From Apostichopus japonicus (taxonomy: Eukaryota; Echinodermata; Holothuroidea; Aspidochirotida; Stichopodidae), in the NCBI RefSeq assembly GCF_037975245.1, contig NC_092570.1, positions 2,501,501 through 2,565,500 on the forward strand: DNA of 64,000 nucleotides, given 5' to 3'. Position 1 is the first letter of the stretch; each line of letters begins with the position of its first letter. Positions 35,457-48,133 of the stretch are shown here, one piece after another. The translations under genes were made by a program, and so were the position numbers. Below the pieces are notes generated by a model, which was not told the origin of the DNA, ran no database searches, and worked only from the letters and a program-made list of their open reading frames with translations.

Positions 35457-38400
35457 TACATTTTAAGTATAAAACTATATGTAGGCCTATATTCATTAGG
35501 CTACCATTCACCAACATGCATAAAGCTGCGTAAACGTACTAACTCCTAATACATGAAAGGGTTAGCCGTTTGTAGTACTGCAAAAGAGGGGAAATGAAAA
35601 ATAACAACTATGAACTGTGTGTTATGTGAGCATTAACTCATTGCTTCATGTGTGACAGTTGGGGTGGGGTGGGGGGTGGGGTCAAGCCTGATCGAGCTGT
35701 GCGAAGCGCAGCTCTTGCAGGTCAGCAAATAATTTAAGAACAAGCAGACTAGGAAATGTATGAGGGTAGATTAAAGTAAAAATTAAGACAATAATTTTCA
35801 GATTGGAAGCGTTTACAAAAGATAGACACGAAAATATACATGTTGTGTAACTACTGATAGATCAACTTTATATAACCGTATTTGTTCCCTATACCATCTT
35901 TAAGCTTAAGGCGGGATCAGTTCATCTCAGACACGATCCTTACACGTAATGATTAGCATTCTCTCCCGCCGCCCCCTCCCCCAGTACCAGCACCACCAGC
36001 CCTCCGACCTGTCTCAGTTGTTATTTGTGATCGCGGTTGATTTAATTAGCCTCCTGTCTGCGGCCAGACATAATCTTTTCTCCTTATAACAAATGCAGAA
36101 TAAAGACATGAACAGTACCAATGACTGATAATCGATAGATGTTTTCGCGAAACTGTCTTCCCGGGGGTAGTACGCGATTATGTTTAATCTCATTAAATCC
36201 ATGTGCATTGTATAACCTTTTGAAAGAAATGTCACAATCGATAACGTGTAATTCGACTTGGTATGAAAAGGGTTGGTGCATCTCTTAGTACTTTCTTAGA
36301 GTCAGTTGAAGCTTATTGATGTATAATTACTCTAACCTAAGAATTCGTCAATAATTTACGGGTTTCTATTTTTTATTTTTTTTTTTTTTATCTTGAATGA
36401 AACCGTAAGTCCCTACATAGCCATTAAGAATAAGATTTAATTCTGCAGTATATTCCAGGCCAAGGACCTCACAAGCAGGGTATATCAATGGGTACCTATG
36501 CATGAATTTTAAGCTTAACCCAAGTAAGAACATCACTTGAAATCAATTGCCTGTTATTTGATTCTCCCGAATCCGTATTCTAATGAATTAGTTCTGTAGC
36601 CAACTCCTCGCCAAGTACATCACCTTACCACCAACATAGCCACCTCACAAGTGGAAACTCTTTCACCCTATTCTGGATACATGTGCTCATAGGTCGTCCC
36701 TACTATTACCCTTACACGCAGCCCCTCCACCTCTCACCCCGTCACAACTGCTAAAACTACAGAAAAAGCGGTCCACGCTGGTACAATTATAGGCCTAGAT
36801 GTATCGCTGAGGTTCCACCTTACTGTTCCTTACATGTGGTCATCATCTCAATTTTACTACTAACATTTAGGCAAATGGATTATGTGTGTCGTGGACTTAC
36901 TCCTAAAGGTTTGTCGGACTCATTTGGGCCAAACAGAATGACTTCCGTCAAACAGGTACGTGAATTACCAGGTGCCATTTATCGATTAATAAAATAAATC
37001 AATATTCTTCTGTACCTACTAATAATGAGTGTGTCTATTGTTCCTTTAATGGCAATTTAGAAACTCTTTCAGTCTCCCAGTTTGAAGCTTTTCTCACGGC
37101 GTAACACCGCGTAACCAAGAATTTGTTTTTTACTTTTTGGGGTTGGGACTTATACTTGTGATTTGTGAAGCCACACCAATGTATCTTGCTACCTCAACGC
37201 TACCAACCTGGAAATTATTTGCTTGTCTATACTTTACTCCTACTTTATTCCCTATACTAATCTGCTTTCTTATTATTACTTTGCTATAACATGCAGGATC
37301 AGGGCTCACAGCATCCCCCCCCCCCTCCATTGCACCCACTCCCATTGTCACTAGTCTGTTACCTCAACGCATTACGGCTACAATCAGGCTACTCTCTTAC
37401 TCTTACTAGTGTTATAAAACAGTGTACCATGATCTGCAGTTTACGAATTAAAAGATCATTTCCGATAGTTTGCCAAAGAAGTGTAACTTAAATCCAGTTA
37501 TATCTCGATACGCATGTATCGTGTCAGATCTAGGGACGTCTATTTAGGGGTATACACCTGCTTGTCAACCACCCTCCCCACCGCACCCCCCCCCCAATAG
37601 TAGACCAAATTATTTTAAAACCATGGATCCTCCCACTCCTGTCTATCTCGCGGTTTATTTATTAATTAAAACAATAGGTAACCTTTAAAGCGTCAGAAAT
37701 TTCAACTACATGAACTATATGTCACAGAACAACATAAGCAAGTTTGAACCGTTTCATTCCATCCCTCCCCCACCCCCTCCCTAATCCAGGTAGTATTGAA
37801 ATGTAGCGCCCTAACTCCGTATATAATCTCCGACCTCTGAGTCGAAATTTAGCTTGGAGATTTTAATAAATTTATTTTTCTCCGTCATGATTGATTGTAA
37901 ACTTTCTAATCATCTCTCGTTACAAAACACATTGGTCAAACGGTCAATGACACAATTGGATTACTTAGTAAAAGCCTTGGACGTTTCGTGGTAGACACTT
38001 TGTTGTTACGTAACAGGTACACACAGCCAGTTTTGCAAATGGGGAAGGGTTTATGTGAGTTCGTTCTCTGTTGGTAAACATTTCATCAAGGAACTTAGTC
38101 ATGATGCGGTGATGCTTATATTGTTTTAGTACTGTGCTTCCTTAACTATAAATACTCATGATCTTCAATTTAGGTGGACAAAGATGGAGGTATTGCTGGA
38201 ATTCGGGATTAACCAATCAAGTGCGTCTACTGTTCAAACGTTTCCTTTTTATGGTGGCATACAACTATTAATTATTCCATTTACTTTACATATAAACCCT
38301 TTGTTTGTCCCTATAGACTTACATCATAATTCCAAGTCTGCCCCTATAGCAGGCTAGGCCAGCCTAACAGGCTAGGCCTAACTTGGCCTAACGTTATAAG

Positions 38401-40019
38401 TTTCACACTATAAACTGGGGTCAACCACCATCTCTTTTCTTACGACTGCGAACATTTAATCTTCTTTATCCTTCCATGTAGTCACTGTTCACCTAAAAGA
38501 CATGCAGATCTGCTCGCGGAGCTGCAGCACTGTTACGTAATTCAAATTAGAGAATCAATTAACAAGACCACCAGACTGCGGATATAGAAGCTTTTGAGTC
38601 GAGATGCATTATTCTATATCCCATATTTTCTGGGTTCCCCCAATTGACCCTGGGTTTTGTAACACCTCCCACCCCTTCCCCCTCTCGTCAAACCCAGTGC
38701 TACTAAACCAAGGAGCTGCCGCAGCACTGTATTAACGACGAAATAAGGTATTTATAGCCATCCGTCCATTTACTATATACAATAGCTTACACCTAAGACG
38801 ATTTGTTTATATATAATCTCAATATTGAAGAACTTCAACAGGGTCTTTACATGAGGGTTTAAAGGAAGTACATTACATGATTCAGATATGAAAATGGGTT
38901 GAATAAGATCGTAAAGGGAAAACATTATGTGCGTATAAAACCATAGTAAATTAAATGTACTAAACTAAAGGGGGTGGGGGGGGGCTGGGGGGGGGGGGCT
39001 GTAGGTGTCCATGTATCATACCTCTAGCTTCTATAACTATATATTGCTAAACAAGAAGCATCTTAGATTACACAACTCCATTCTCATCATGAAGTGATGA
39101 AAAAGAAACTTGCAAGACAATATACATCTTTGGACACCTATCCCTCCTTCCTTTTATTATTTGCTAAGTGCAATGGTTTCTCACAGCCTTAGGCTCTTCC
39201 TTCTCCATTAAGTACACACGAAGAGAATAAGCTTAGGTCGCTCAAATTGAGGTACGCTAAATACCTGTCAAAATCGATTGTTTGGGAATATAATTGATCG
39301 AAGGCGGTACTTCAAACTGCCTGGGAACATACTTCAGCCTGCATGGGAGAAGTTGGCGAGGAAAAGTCAGGTTATAGAACTGTTCTAGGCATAGCTCTAT
39401 TCTTGAATGGTTAAATTAAGTCATAGCCTATAAACTTGTTCATGATGTATGTTCCAATGGTTCATTGAATACTTACAATACATGTTGCATTTTTGTTTGT
39501 GCGATCAAAGATTAGAGAGGCTATCCAAATAGATATGACAACTTTGAGGGAATTGTTTCATAGAACTCAAAGCCTTCCGGAAGTCAGTATAGAACGGAGA
39601 AGAGACCCGGCCGACATGATAACATGATACAAACATCTGGTCCCAAACAGGTATCCCAATGGGCAAACAGCCGCACTAAACTGCATTTGTTTCATAAATG
39701 TAATGTATCATCAAAATGTCCTGGTTGGCTACATATTTGCGAATTCGATCTGGCATTAAGAAGGGCTGACCGTGGTTATCGCATAAAAAAAAACCAGAAA
39801 AAAACCCCCAAAAAACAAAGGAATATACATAAGTATACATATACTTAGGAATCACAAATGATTTCGAGTTGGTTAGCATCATGTTTGATCTCTAGAGTAA
39901 GGCAAAATATGTCACCAAAACAGAACTAGTATTGTTCGATACAGGTGACAAACGCCTACAGTGGAATTACGACCTTCCTTACCGGTTTCGAGCCTCTGGA
40001 CATACAATCAGCGTCCATA
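35457..40019. other. Intergenic, no gene recognised
   Basis: Short G- or C-rich runs occur near 35660, 37315-37325, 37585 and 38970-39000. TAGGCCTA-type words recur in the 38340-38400 stretch. Nothing else is interpretable. Confidence 0.55.
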
Positions 40020-40084
40020 GCCTACAGTGGTTAGGGTGTCTGTATATAAAGCGGGAGGCCCGGGTTCGAATCCCGGTGGAGGCT
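40020..40084 (+). mobile_element. tRNA-like SINE head
   Basis: A consensus B box GGTTCGAATCC sits in a perfect T arm (CCGGG/CCCGG). The acceptor stem GCCTACA pairs with TGGAGGC with one mismatch, and an A-box-like TGGTTAGGGTG follows the 5' stem. The D and anticodon arms are too short and irregular for a working tRNA. AT repeats start about 50 bp downstream, so I read it as a SINE-type pol III unit rather than a tRNA gene. Confidence 0.6.
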
Positions 40085-40130
40085 GGAAGTTTTTTCACTG
40101 TTTTTGATTTACCAACTCATGACGATTTCA

Positions 40131-40168
40131 AATATATATATATATATATACATATAATTGAAAACGTA

Positions 40169-40198
<30 letters not shown>
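40131..40198. repeat. (AT)n microsatellites, two tracts
   Basis: Two AT tracts separated by about 15 bp, just downstream of the tRNA-like unit. Confidence 0.85.
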
Positions 40199-40199
<1 letters not shown>

Positions 40200-41671
40200 T
40201 TTACTGCAATATTGAAGATTACAACCTCAAATTTATGACCATCTGTTGGCAAGCCAAAATTGGGCTAATAATCAATTTCATTGTCCGTTCGACTTGAGTT
40301 ATTGTCCTACACGAACATAATAACATCCTTAGAATTTCTTTCCACTGTAAAAACGAAGTCGAGAAACCGACAAGGGTTAGGGAAACCGATAACCCTCATT
40401 GCTGTGTGGGGGACCAACGCCACGTCAACGCGTCATTATGTTGTCTACATTTTTACGATCACACTTTCATGTTGAAGTGCAAATTATAAAGAAAATATGG
40501 AACTCGTGTCGACAGATTCGATACTAATGATGAGAAATGTTCTAAAATATTCCCTATTTTCCTGTTTTGATAAATAGTTTTATTGATGTTTACTCTGAAG
40601 GTTCTCGTTCGATTCTTCGTGGGGAATTTTCTCCCACCCCCCTAAGTTCCATGATGATAGACAGTATACATTCCCAAGTGCCTCATGACCAAACCTTTCG
40701 AAATGTCTAAAAATCAGTCCCCGGATCAAAAACAACATCACCCTGCAGAGAGAGAGACTTGAAATGTAAACACATCGTTCTTCAACATTCTCTTACACAG
40801 AATCGTTACTCTTTCATTCCTAAGAAGTAAACGTCAAATGGACGACTTGTCGTATACGTCAGTCCTTTAAAAAATGATATTATTATTCTGTTGCTAAATT
40901 TGAAATTGTTGGGCCCTAGGGGAAAAGACGAATCACTGCTATCGTCGAACTAAAATGTTCTTAATTCGAAGTACTAAGTGAATGGGTTCACCCATTTTGG
41001 TTCACCTATTTCTGCTCCAGACCCACTCGACCAATAAAACAGCTTCCTTAGTGCGACATGAGTCGCTGAGGTGGTTAAAGGGTGATTTAAAAATAATTTT
41101 ATTTTACGGAGGTGGGTTCAGTATTTTTTTTAGGCAGAGGGGGTCATCTTGTAATTCGTGATTGTGAGTGACATTTATACAACCCTCAAGTTATATCACA
41201 ATATGTTATTTTTCACGATTTTCACAAATCTGGATACTATATAATTGTTCAGAAAATATGTTTGTCATAGTACTCATTCATTTTGACATTGTTCATTCAG
41301 TTTTATTGGAAACTAAAGCATATCCTTGACTTGACAAGGATAATGTTTGACAATTGGATTGGTATCAAAGACTCATCGAAACTACGTTTTCCTGTTTATT
41401 GCGGATTGATATTGTAGTTATTGGACCTCAGTTAGATTGTCAGACCACCTGCATACGTAACTCTTTGTTTCACATTTCTATGGCAAGCCAAAGGAGAAAA
41501 AACAAAAAAAAAAACAATCTCGAGAGTTTATTGATAATGTCAAAAAGTCGATTAGGCACACTGTACTATTAGATAGTAGGGACCACACTTACGATCTTTC
41601 ACCCCTTAAATATATCGATCTTTTCAAGTCACTATTCTCTTTATAAAAGTGGAAAAGAACGGAGAAATTCA
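40199..41671. other. Intergenic, no gene recognised
   Basis: AT-rich with no supported exon, RNA gene or defined repeat. Confidence 0.6.
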
Positions 41672-41745
41672 TGGCTAGAACGGGATTTGAGTTCATTGAC
41701 CTCGTGGTTACAAGCCCAGGGCTCTACCTACTGAGCTACCCAGTC
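41672..41745 (-). pseudogene. tRNA-Thr-like pseudogene or SINE head
   Basis: Read on minus: acceptor GACTGGG against TCTAGCC (one clear mismatch plus G-T pairs), and a perfect D arm/A box TAGCTCAGTAGGTAGAGC. The anticodon loop CTTGTAA carries TGT (Thr). Two mismatches break the anticodon stem, and the T stem is degraded with a damaged B box (AACTCAAATCC). It looks like a decayed tRNA-Thr or tRNA-derived element rather than a working gene. Confidence 0.6.
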
Positions 41746-44700
41746 CTTAGTTGGTGACGATCACTATATATGCCCGGTTTCTGTTTCTTGGGGTGCCAGT
41801 CAACAGCCACAGTACCTTGCATATGGTGTAATTAAGGATTCCGTTATTGTACACTAAAGTGTTGTGTATCTGCCCGAGGTATTATACTACAGGTATAGTT
41901 TGGCATGTTCCCGGATAAAATATTTGGAGGGAGATGTTTCACCGTCACATCAAAATGTCGGTATGTACATCCGACATTCATGTGCTTACCTTACTTTGAA
42001 GGTTTCCTTAGCGTATAGACAACACGATAATGAGGTTATTTACAAAACTTTTATGACCTATAACCGACGTCCAACGATGTCAAAGGTATTTCTATAGTTA
42101 TTTGTTGGAAGTCAATGGCCTCTGCAAGAGCTAATGGTATAATTTACTTTGCGAAGAATAAAGAATCGATTCCATCAGAAGAAGAAATAAAAATGGACAA
42201 CAATATGTATATCACTTTTGGGAACAGGTGAACCCTTGCAAACACAAGCAAAATTAATACTTTTGAAGCGATTCCTTTTAGCCAAAACGTCCATGGCAAA
42301 ATGGCTATACATTATGTCCGGAAGGTGGTTAAAGAACATCTTTCTCCAACACATACTTCTTGTCTTAGCACAGGAAAAGGAGACCAACTTCCGACCAAAT
42401 TGAGTTAGTTAATTAAATTCCGCTCAGTAAACAGATATATGGGCCTGTGCACATAACGGATATCAGCTATTAAACATATTCTATATGTCATTGTCCTCAC
42501 ATTACACTATATATCAGTGTCCACACATTACACTGTGTCCTCTTGAATAAATGTGTATAACGTTCAATGAAGGATTCCTACAGTCATCAAAATGTTAATG
42601 ACTAGTGAGTACAAGTTAATAATAGGTAATTGCTATGAACTCATACACACGGGAAATAACATTCATATGAAGGATATGGCGTATTACACTATCATATACC
42701 GTATAATAACACAGTTTACCATGCGACACTGAAACGGGATTTTTGTTTCCACAAATTAGACGAAGAATGTAGAATCCGTTACCTTGACGTGCCACCAGAG
42801 GCGTCGAATGACACATCGGGCCACGGGCACAATTATGTTACCATGCAGGCCTTATTTTGAAATCTTTCCAAATTCTGGGTACCAATATTTCAAAACCGAT
42901 GTTTAATTAAGTATATTATTAAAATGAGAAAACTATTTCTCCGGGACCCTCAATCGACCCCGGGCCAGCGGCTGCAATCCCCTGACGCTCCCGTCTCATC
43001 AAGCCTGGTCATCATTCAGTTCTTATTATCAATAATCAACTTATATTCAGCTAAATGTTCCCAACATTATATCACCAAATGTTTAAACTCTGCACAGAAT
43101 ATTACTGTTTTTAGTAACCTTTAAATTTATATCGCCCACTTCCAACCGGTGAAATTGAGTTCAATTAGTTACACAGGATGTGCACAAACAACAAACAATA
43201 GACACATTCCCTATATAAAGAAGACAATGGAACGCAGTCCTTCTTGACAATGACTGGCATCGCACGTCATTTGTTTATCATGATGTGAAATATGTACAGC
43301 GTAAACTCTTAGTAATGGAGCATTAGCCTATTCTGTTACCTGTTTGTTATCGTCTGTATAGGGGATCAGATCTTAATGAAATATTCTAGCAATGACCGTG
43401 ACTTCTCGGACCTGGACGGTCCATTTAAAAGCTATTAGCAGAGTTCATCTGTACAAGATAAATCGACTTGAGTTATTGTACTTGTGTCAGTAGCCTATTA
43501 TACGTTATATATATAGATGTTATGCGTTAGGCCTCGTATATAGCTATACCAGCAGCGTAAACGTTTCAGTTAAGATACAGCGGTAATGTCCATATGCATA
43601 TAAAGCAATTTTTGTTGTTGTTGTTAGAGTGGTTTTAATTTTGTTTTGCGAGTGATATTAATAAGACTGCTTTTAATTTTTAAGAGTGATTATTTCAGTG
43701 TCCTTAAGAGTGCGATTCATATGTTTCTGTGTTAGTTAAGTGTGTACAAGTATAGATCGTTCGCGAAGTGATGCGCCTCTCGACGTTACTATAATCGCAA
43801 CAGTATGAGTATAACATCATGAGTAAGGCATGAGTACGATAACAAGACACGCCTCTTAAAAAATACGACGTTTTTTGTTTCATTTTTTTTATAGATTTGA
43901 AATAAGTTACCATGACTTCGAGAAGCCATGTTGAAGGTACTTCCAAATCTCTCAGTTATTTTTATTGCGCCTTGATTTCTCCTCCTTTGATATCAAATTT
44001 AGAATGATGTTTACCAGAAGTTTGACAAGTAATCGATATTTTATGTCATGACACCGTTTTATAGACTATAGATATACCCTCATGAAAATGTCTGCCGTTC
44101 TTTACTGAGGTAAATTTACATGAACATTCCTAGCCCGTTTATAAGTGACATACCAAATGCATGACAACCGTCGTCAAAGGAACTTTAAACATGAAATTAA
44201 ATTCAACCCTTTAGGTCAGAAATCTTGCAGAGAGAACATCGTTTGGCTTATGGGAGTCACGAATGATTTCTTAACTGAATGAAAACGAGCAAAGTTTTAC
44301 CATGTCTGATGGAGAACATAAACATTTTCACCCAAAATCGATGGTATCGGTCAGTTGAGCATTGACGTCAGCTTCTATATTTTTCACGGTTTTGGCAAAG
44401 TTGTGTCAATTTTGTTAGCCAACGAACGTTGAATATACTTGGCAAGCATCTCGCCATTTCAATCAGTTTGAAAAGACGTGAAAGTGTTGATTTCATTTAC
44501 ATGCAGCCAAATAACAACAATGGTTTGGACGAGCAAGTGGTGGGGTGGAGGAACAGTATAGGGTCTGGAGCGAGGGTAGGGAAATTGCATATTTGGACGA
44601 AATGTCTATACTCGTAACGATTTCGCATCCGGGTATCCCGCAGAGGCGTCGAGAGCGATGTTGGGCCTAAACTTTCTTCATGCCCATATTTCCTACCACC

Positions 44701-45073
44701 CTCTTAATTGACCCCAAGGCTCGGGAGAACAGCCCATTGAGCAAGATACAAGTCTACAGAATTAACAATTAATTTCAGACTGTTATGTGAAATCAAAGAA
44801 ATGAAAATATTCGTGAAAAGGGGAGAGGGAAGGAACATTATTTCTCTCTAAACCTTATCACAATCTCATACGTCGTTGACCAGTCTATAGAAATGCGAAA
44901 ACTGATTTATGACCTTCTAGAAAAGATAGACACGCTACCTGAGATGTCTTTATTTTGGGGTGCCATTGATTTAAAACCCAAAACCACCTGTGGAGTTTGA
45001 TATACACCAGCAGATCCCTTACTGGGCTGTATAAAAGACGGAATCGATACATCGGTATTAACAGATTTTATCG
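41746..45073. other. Intergenic, no gene recognised
   Basis: AT-rich. The patches near 42795-42990 and 44640-44740 both have GAGGCGTCGA words and GACCCC-containing segments, so they may be copies of one old repeat. No exon is supported. Confidence 0.5.
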
Positions 45074-45081
45074 ACTGACAC
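45074..45081. repeat. Left 8-bp target-site duplication (outer element)
   Basis: ACTGACAC, repeated exactly at 46166-46173. Confidence 0.85.
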
Positions 45082-45388
45082 CAGGCGCGGCGGAACGGAA
45101 AAATTATTGGGGGGGCTAATGTGTGGACACTATCTAAGCGGAGCGCCACCATGGGTTGGCGCGGAGCGTACAAGAAAATTTTGGGTTTTTTCAAACCCCC
45201 AGATGGCTGGAAACGGCACTTCCCGAGTGTTTTATGTTTCGAATACCTACCCCTAGAATATGGGTCTCAAGCCTGCAATTTCTCAGATTACACGAAAGTC
45301 TGTAAAAACATTGTAATTTGTATATTCGATGGTGTTTTAAGAGAGTAGCTATTACTCGAAGTGTACTCACAAAGACGTTTTTGAGTGT

Positions 45389-45396
45389 AGTAAGGG
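45389..45396. repeat. Left 8-bp target-site duplication (inner element)
   Basis: AGTAAGGG, repeated exactly at 45799-45806. Confidence 0.8.
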
Positions 45397-45798
45397 CAGT
45401 GGCGGAGCTAGGGGTATTGGTCAGGGGGGGGCAAGAATAGTCTGTAGGGGCGCTTTCGACACTATCTAAGCGGAGCGCCACCACAGGTTGGCGCGGATCG
45501 CGGTCCGAAAATTTTTGAGTAAAGACACTCCCTAGATTGCAGGAAATCACCCTTTCGGGCCTTACTAATTTGCAGATAAACGGAGAATAAATAGGTGTCG
45601 TCGCCAATTTGTCGGAAAATTACACCAACAGAATATGACAAATGTCAATAGGTATATGAGAGCGCAATAAAATAGTCAATAATCGCGAATAAGTAAAAAA
45701 GTAGTGAAAAGCTGAAAAGGGCGCCAGCAGTCCATTTGAGTCCGTCAGGGGGGGGGGGGCATCCGCCCCTGACTGTATATATGGACGCTCCGCCACTA
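45397..45798. mobile_element. Non-autonomous hAT-type element, copy 4 (nested)
   Basis: The left end CAGTGGCGGAGC matches the right end (read on minus TAGTGGCGGAGC) with only the terminal base changed. The exact 8-bp duplication AGTAAGGG flanks it within the outer element. The shared block is at 45471-45517. It therefore inserted after the outer copy. Same orientation as the outer element. Confidence 0.82.
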
Positions 45799-45806
45799 AG
45801 TAAGGG
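45799..45806. repeat. Right 8-bp target-site duplication (inner element)
   Basis: AGTAAGGG, an exact copy of 45389-45396. Confidence 0.8.
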
Positions 45807-46165
45807 GATGTTGGAGAACTGGCTGAAATGAGGCAAGTCATTGGCCTAAGACGAAGTTGTGTTACGCTTACCGGTACTCACACTATCTTCTTCCACTTTT
45901 CACGGGGCGTGAAGACGCGGTTGGGGTGACAATGTGGTCTATAGCCAGGGGACGGGCCGAGGGTCCTCCAGCAATTACTAAAATTATTACACCTATATAG
46001 TATACGTGTGCATCGGACAGATCGACAAGTATGCATTGAAAAATGGGCAGATGCACGTTTCGGAACCTTGGTAAATATTGGGGGGGCTAATCATGCATTT
46101 GCCCCCTCAACTTTTTCATTGGGGGGGCTGAGCCCCCCCAAGCCCCCCCGGTTCCGCCGCCACTG

Positions 46166-46173
46166 ACTGACAC
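46166..46173. repeat. Right 8-bp target-site duplication (outer element)
   Basis: ACTGACAC, an exact copy of 45074-45081. Confidence 0.85.
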
Positions 46174-46309
46174 CCATGAAAGAAAATGGAAATAAGTTCG
46201 TTTTCTCAGATCACTTTGTAAACAAGTTTACAGTTATACTCGTAAACCATGCTATTATCATCTATACGTATGTGATAACTGGTATTAAGAATACAATACA
46301 GATTTGAAG

Positions 46310-46620
46310 TATGACTACAAGAAGATGAGCAAGAGTACAAGAAGATGAACTCGGGTACAACAATATGAGTACGGGTACAAGAAGATGAGTAACGTTACAA
46401 CAAGTTGAGTACGAGTACAACAACATGAATACGCGTACAGCTATAATTTTCCTCAGAATGATTACCATCACGAGTATAAGTCTCTTAGCAGGAGTATACG
46501 AGTCCATACATTTGCATTATTATACAAAAGTATGCAACAGTATAAAATATACTAGATTCAAAATACTAATTAATACGAGTACAAACATCCGAGTGCAACG
46601 ATACAATACGGACTAACTAG
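46310..46620. repeat. GAGTAC-rich degenerate repeat block
   Basis: The best-ordered part (46316-46440) is about six imperfect copies of a roughly 20-bp unit of the GATGAGTACGAGTACAAGAA type; it then decays. Related in word content to the blocks at 27097-27596 and 58110-58310. Confidence 0.65.
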
Positions 46621-47334
46621 AAGACTTTCAAAGTATATTCCAATCACTGAGTCACAAACCCACCAAATTGTTGATCTCATGGATTTCAACGAGACCGAAT
46701 TCAGGCAGTTATATCATCTTTCCATTCACCAAGTTTTTTTTGGGGGGGGGGGTGGAGGGGGTCGTGCATTGGTTCAGTGGAATACAGTCCCGAGGCCCGT
46801 TATCAATAAGGGGACATGTGAAAATATTGAGGGTCCCAAGAAAATATAAGATAAAGAATTCTGCACTATCATTTTCATAATATAACTAAGGAAAAATTGA
46901 AGCGTGCAAAAGGAGGGCCCGGTGGCGGTCCCCGGGCATAACCATGTGACGTAGTTATCCCTGGGGCTCTTGCTCTCGTAACCTCTGCCTACATTCTACA
47001 TGACTAGCAGAATTAATGCTACAAAACATCTCGATTAACAATGAACGTTTGTGTGAAGAACACGGTTCGGAGCATATCGTAAACAAAGACGAGAAATGTA
47101 CCATAAATCCCTTTTTAGGATATATTTAGATGTTTTCTCGCCTCCAACACAACATCATCGAAAAATATGTTACATTTACGATTTGTACAATACAATTTAC
47201 GAGACACTTTGACTCAAAGAAGGATGGTGTATAGGGTCAAAGGAGAAAGGGGGAGGGAGGGAGGGGCAAGGGTCACAAACCAGCTGTTTACGGATCTTAC
47301 AATGTGTCACCAAAATACATATAAACCATCTACT

Positions 47335-47337
<3 letters not shown>

Positions 47338-47422
<85 letters not shown>
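47338..47422. repeat. (TA)n microsatellite
   Basis: 85 bp of uninterrupted TA. Confidence 0.95.
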
Positions 47423-47423
<1 letters not shown>

Positions 47424-48065
47424 GGAAAAGATCATAGTACTATCTCTATACGTTTAAAGGGATTCTCGGTTCTCTGGTGTATAGTTATCCAGATAAGTTC
47501 AATAGTAAAATTACTGTCTATATTTGTCTCTCGAGGACATCCGAATTGATCTATTAAGCCATTATTAACATCACCATATTATCACATGTTATTTCTAACA
47601 TATTAGACGCGTTCAAAATGGTTTTTCCGTTTACATATGCTACAAATAATGTACACAGTATAGTATTAATAGCGGGTTGACGTGTACTAAGCATGTGTAT
47701 TGCCTGATGTTCATGTGGTGGATGCGTTAAGTAACAATACAGCACCGTAGAAATGTAACGAAACACTATACCTGTCTTGGTCTAGTCGAGTAACTTCAAG
47801 TGATTTCCCTGACTTGAGTGGAGTCATTCACTCTTAAGTATATACTGTATTATTACCAAGAAGGATTAAAGATTGCCGAATCTAAATGAGCCCCCACTTT
47901 ACTATCGAAATTTAGTGATGCGAGTCACAGCGCCGTCTGTGTAGAACATACGATACGTTAAAGCTAAAAAGCGTGGATATTGGTCTATACAGCGACTGGC
48001 TGAAATAAGTATATATAGCCAATGAAGTGGAATAGGGAACATACGAAAGAAAACATGTACATGTG

Positions 48066-48133
48066 TGGGGAAGGGACGGGAAAGGGGAGGGAAGGGAAAG
48101 GGTGAGGGGGAAGCGGAAAGGGGGGGGTAAGGG
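48066..48133 (+). repeat. G/A-only tract
   Basis: Almost pure purine, with repeated GGGAAGGG, GGGGAGGG and GGGGGGG runs. It could form a G-quadruplex or triplex. Open frames here are an artefact of composition. Confidence 0.7.

Larger units (their letters stand above)
45082..46165. mobile_element. Non-autonomous hAT-type element, copy 3 (outer, interrupted)
   Basis: The left end reads CAGGCGCGGCGGAACGG; the right end, read on minus, is CAGTGGCGGCGGAACCGG. The 8-bp duplication ACTGACAC flanks both sides. The shared subterminal block is at 45129-45185. The element is split by a second element (45397-45798); without that and its duplicated 8 bp, about 674 bp remain. GGGGGGGCT/AGCCCCCCC runs lie inside both ends. 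No coding capacity. Confidence 0.85.
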
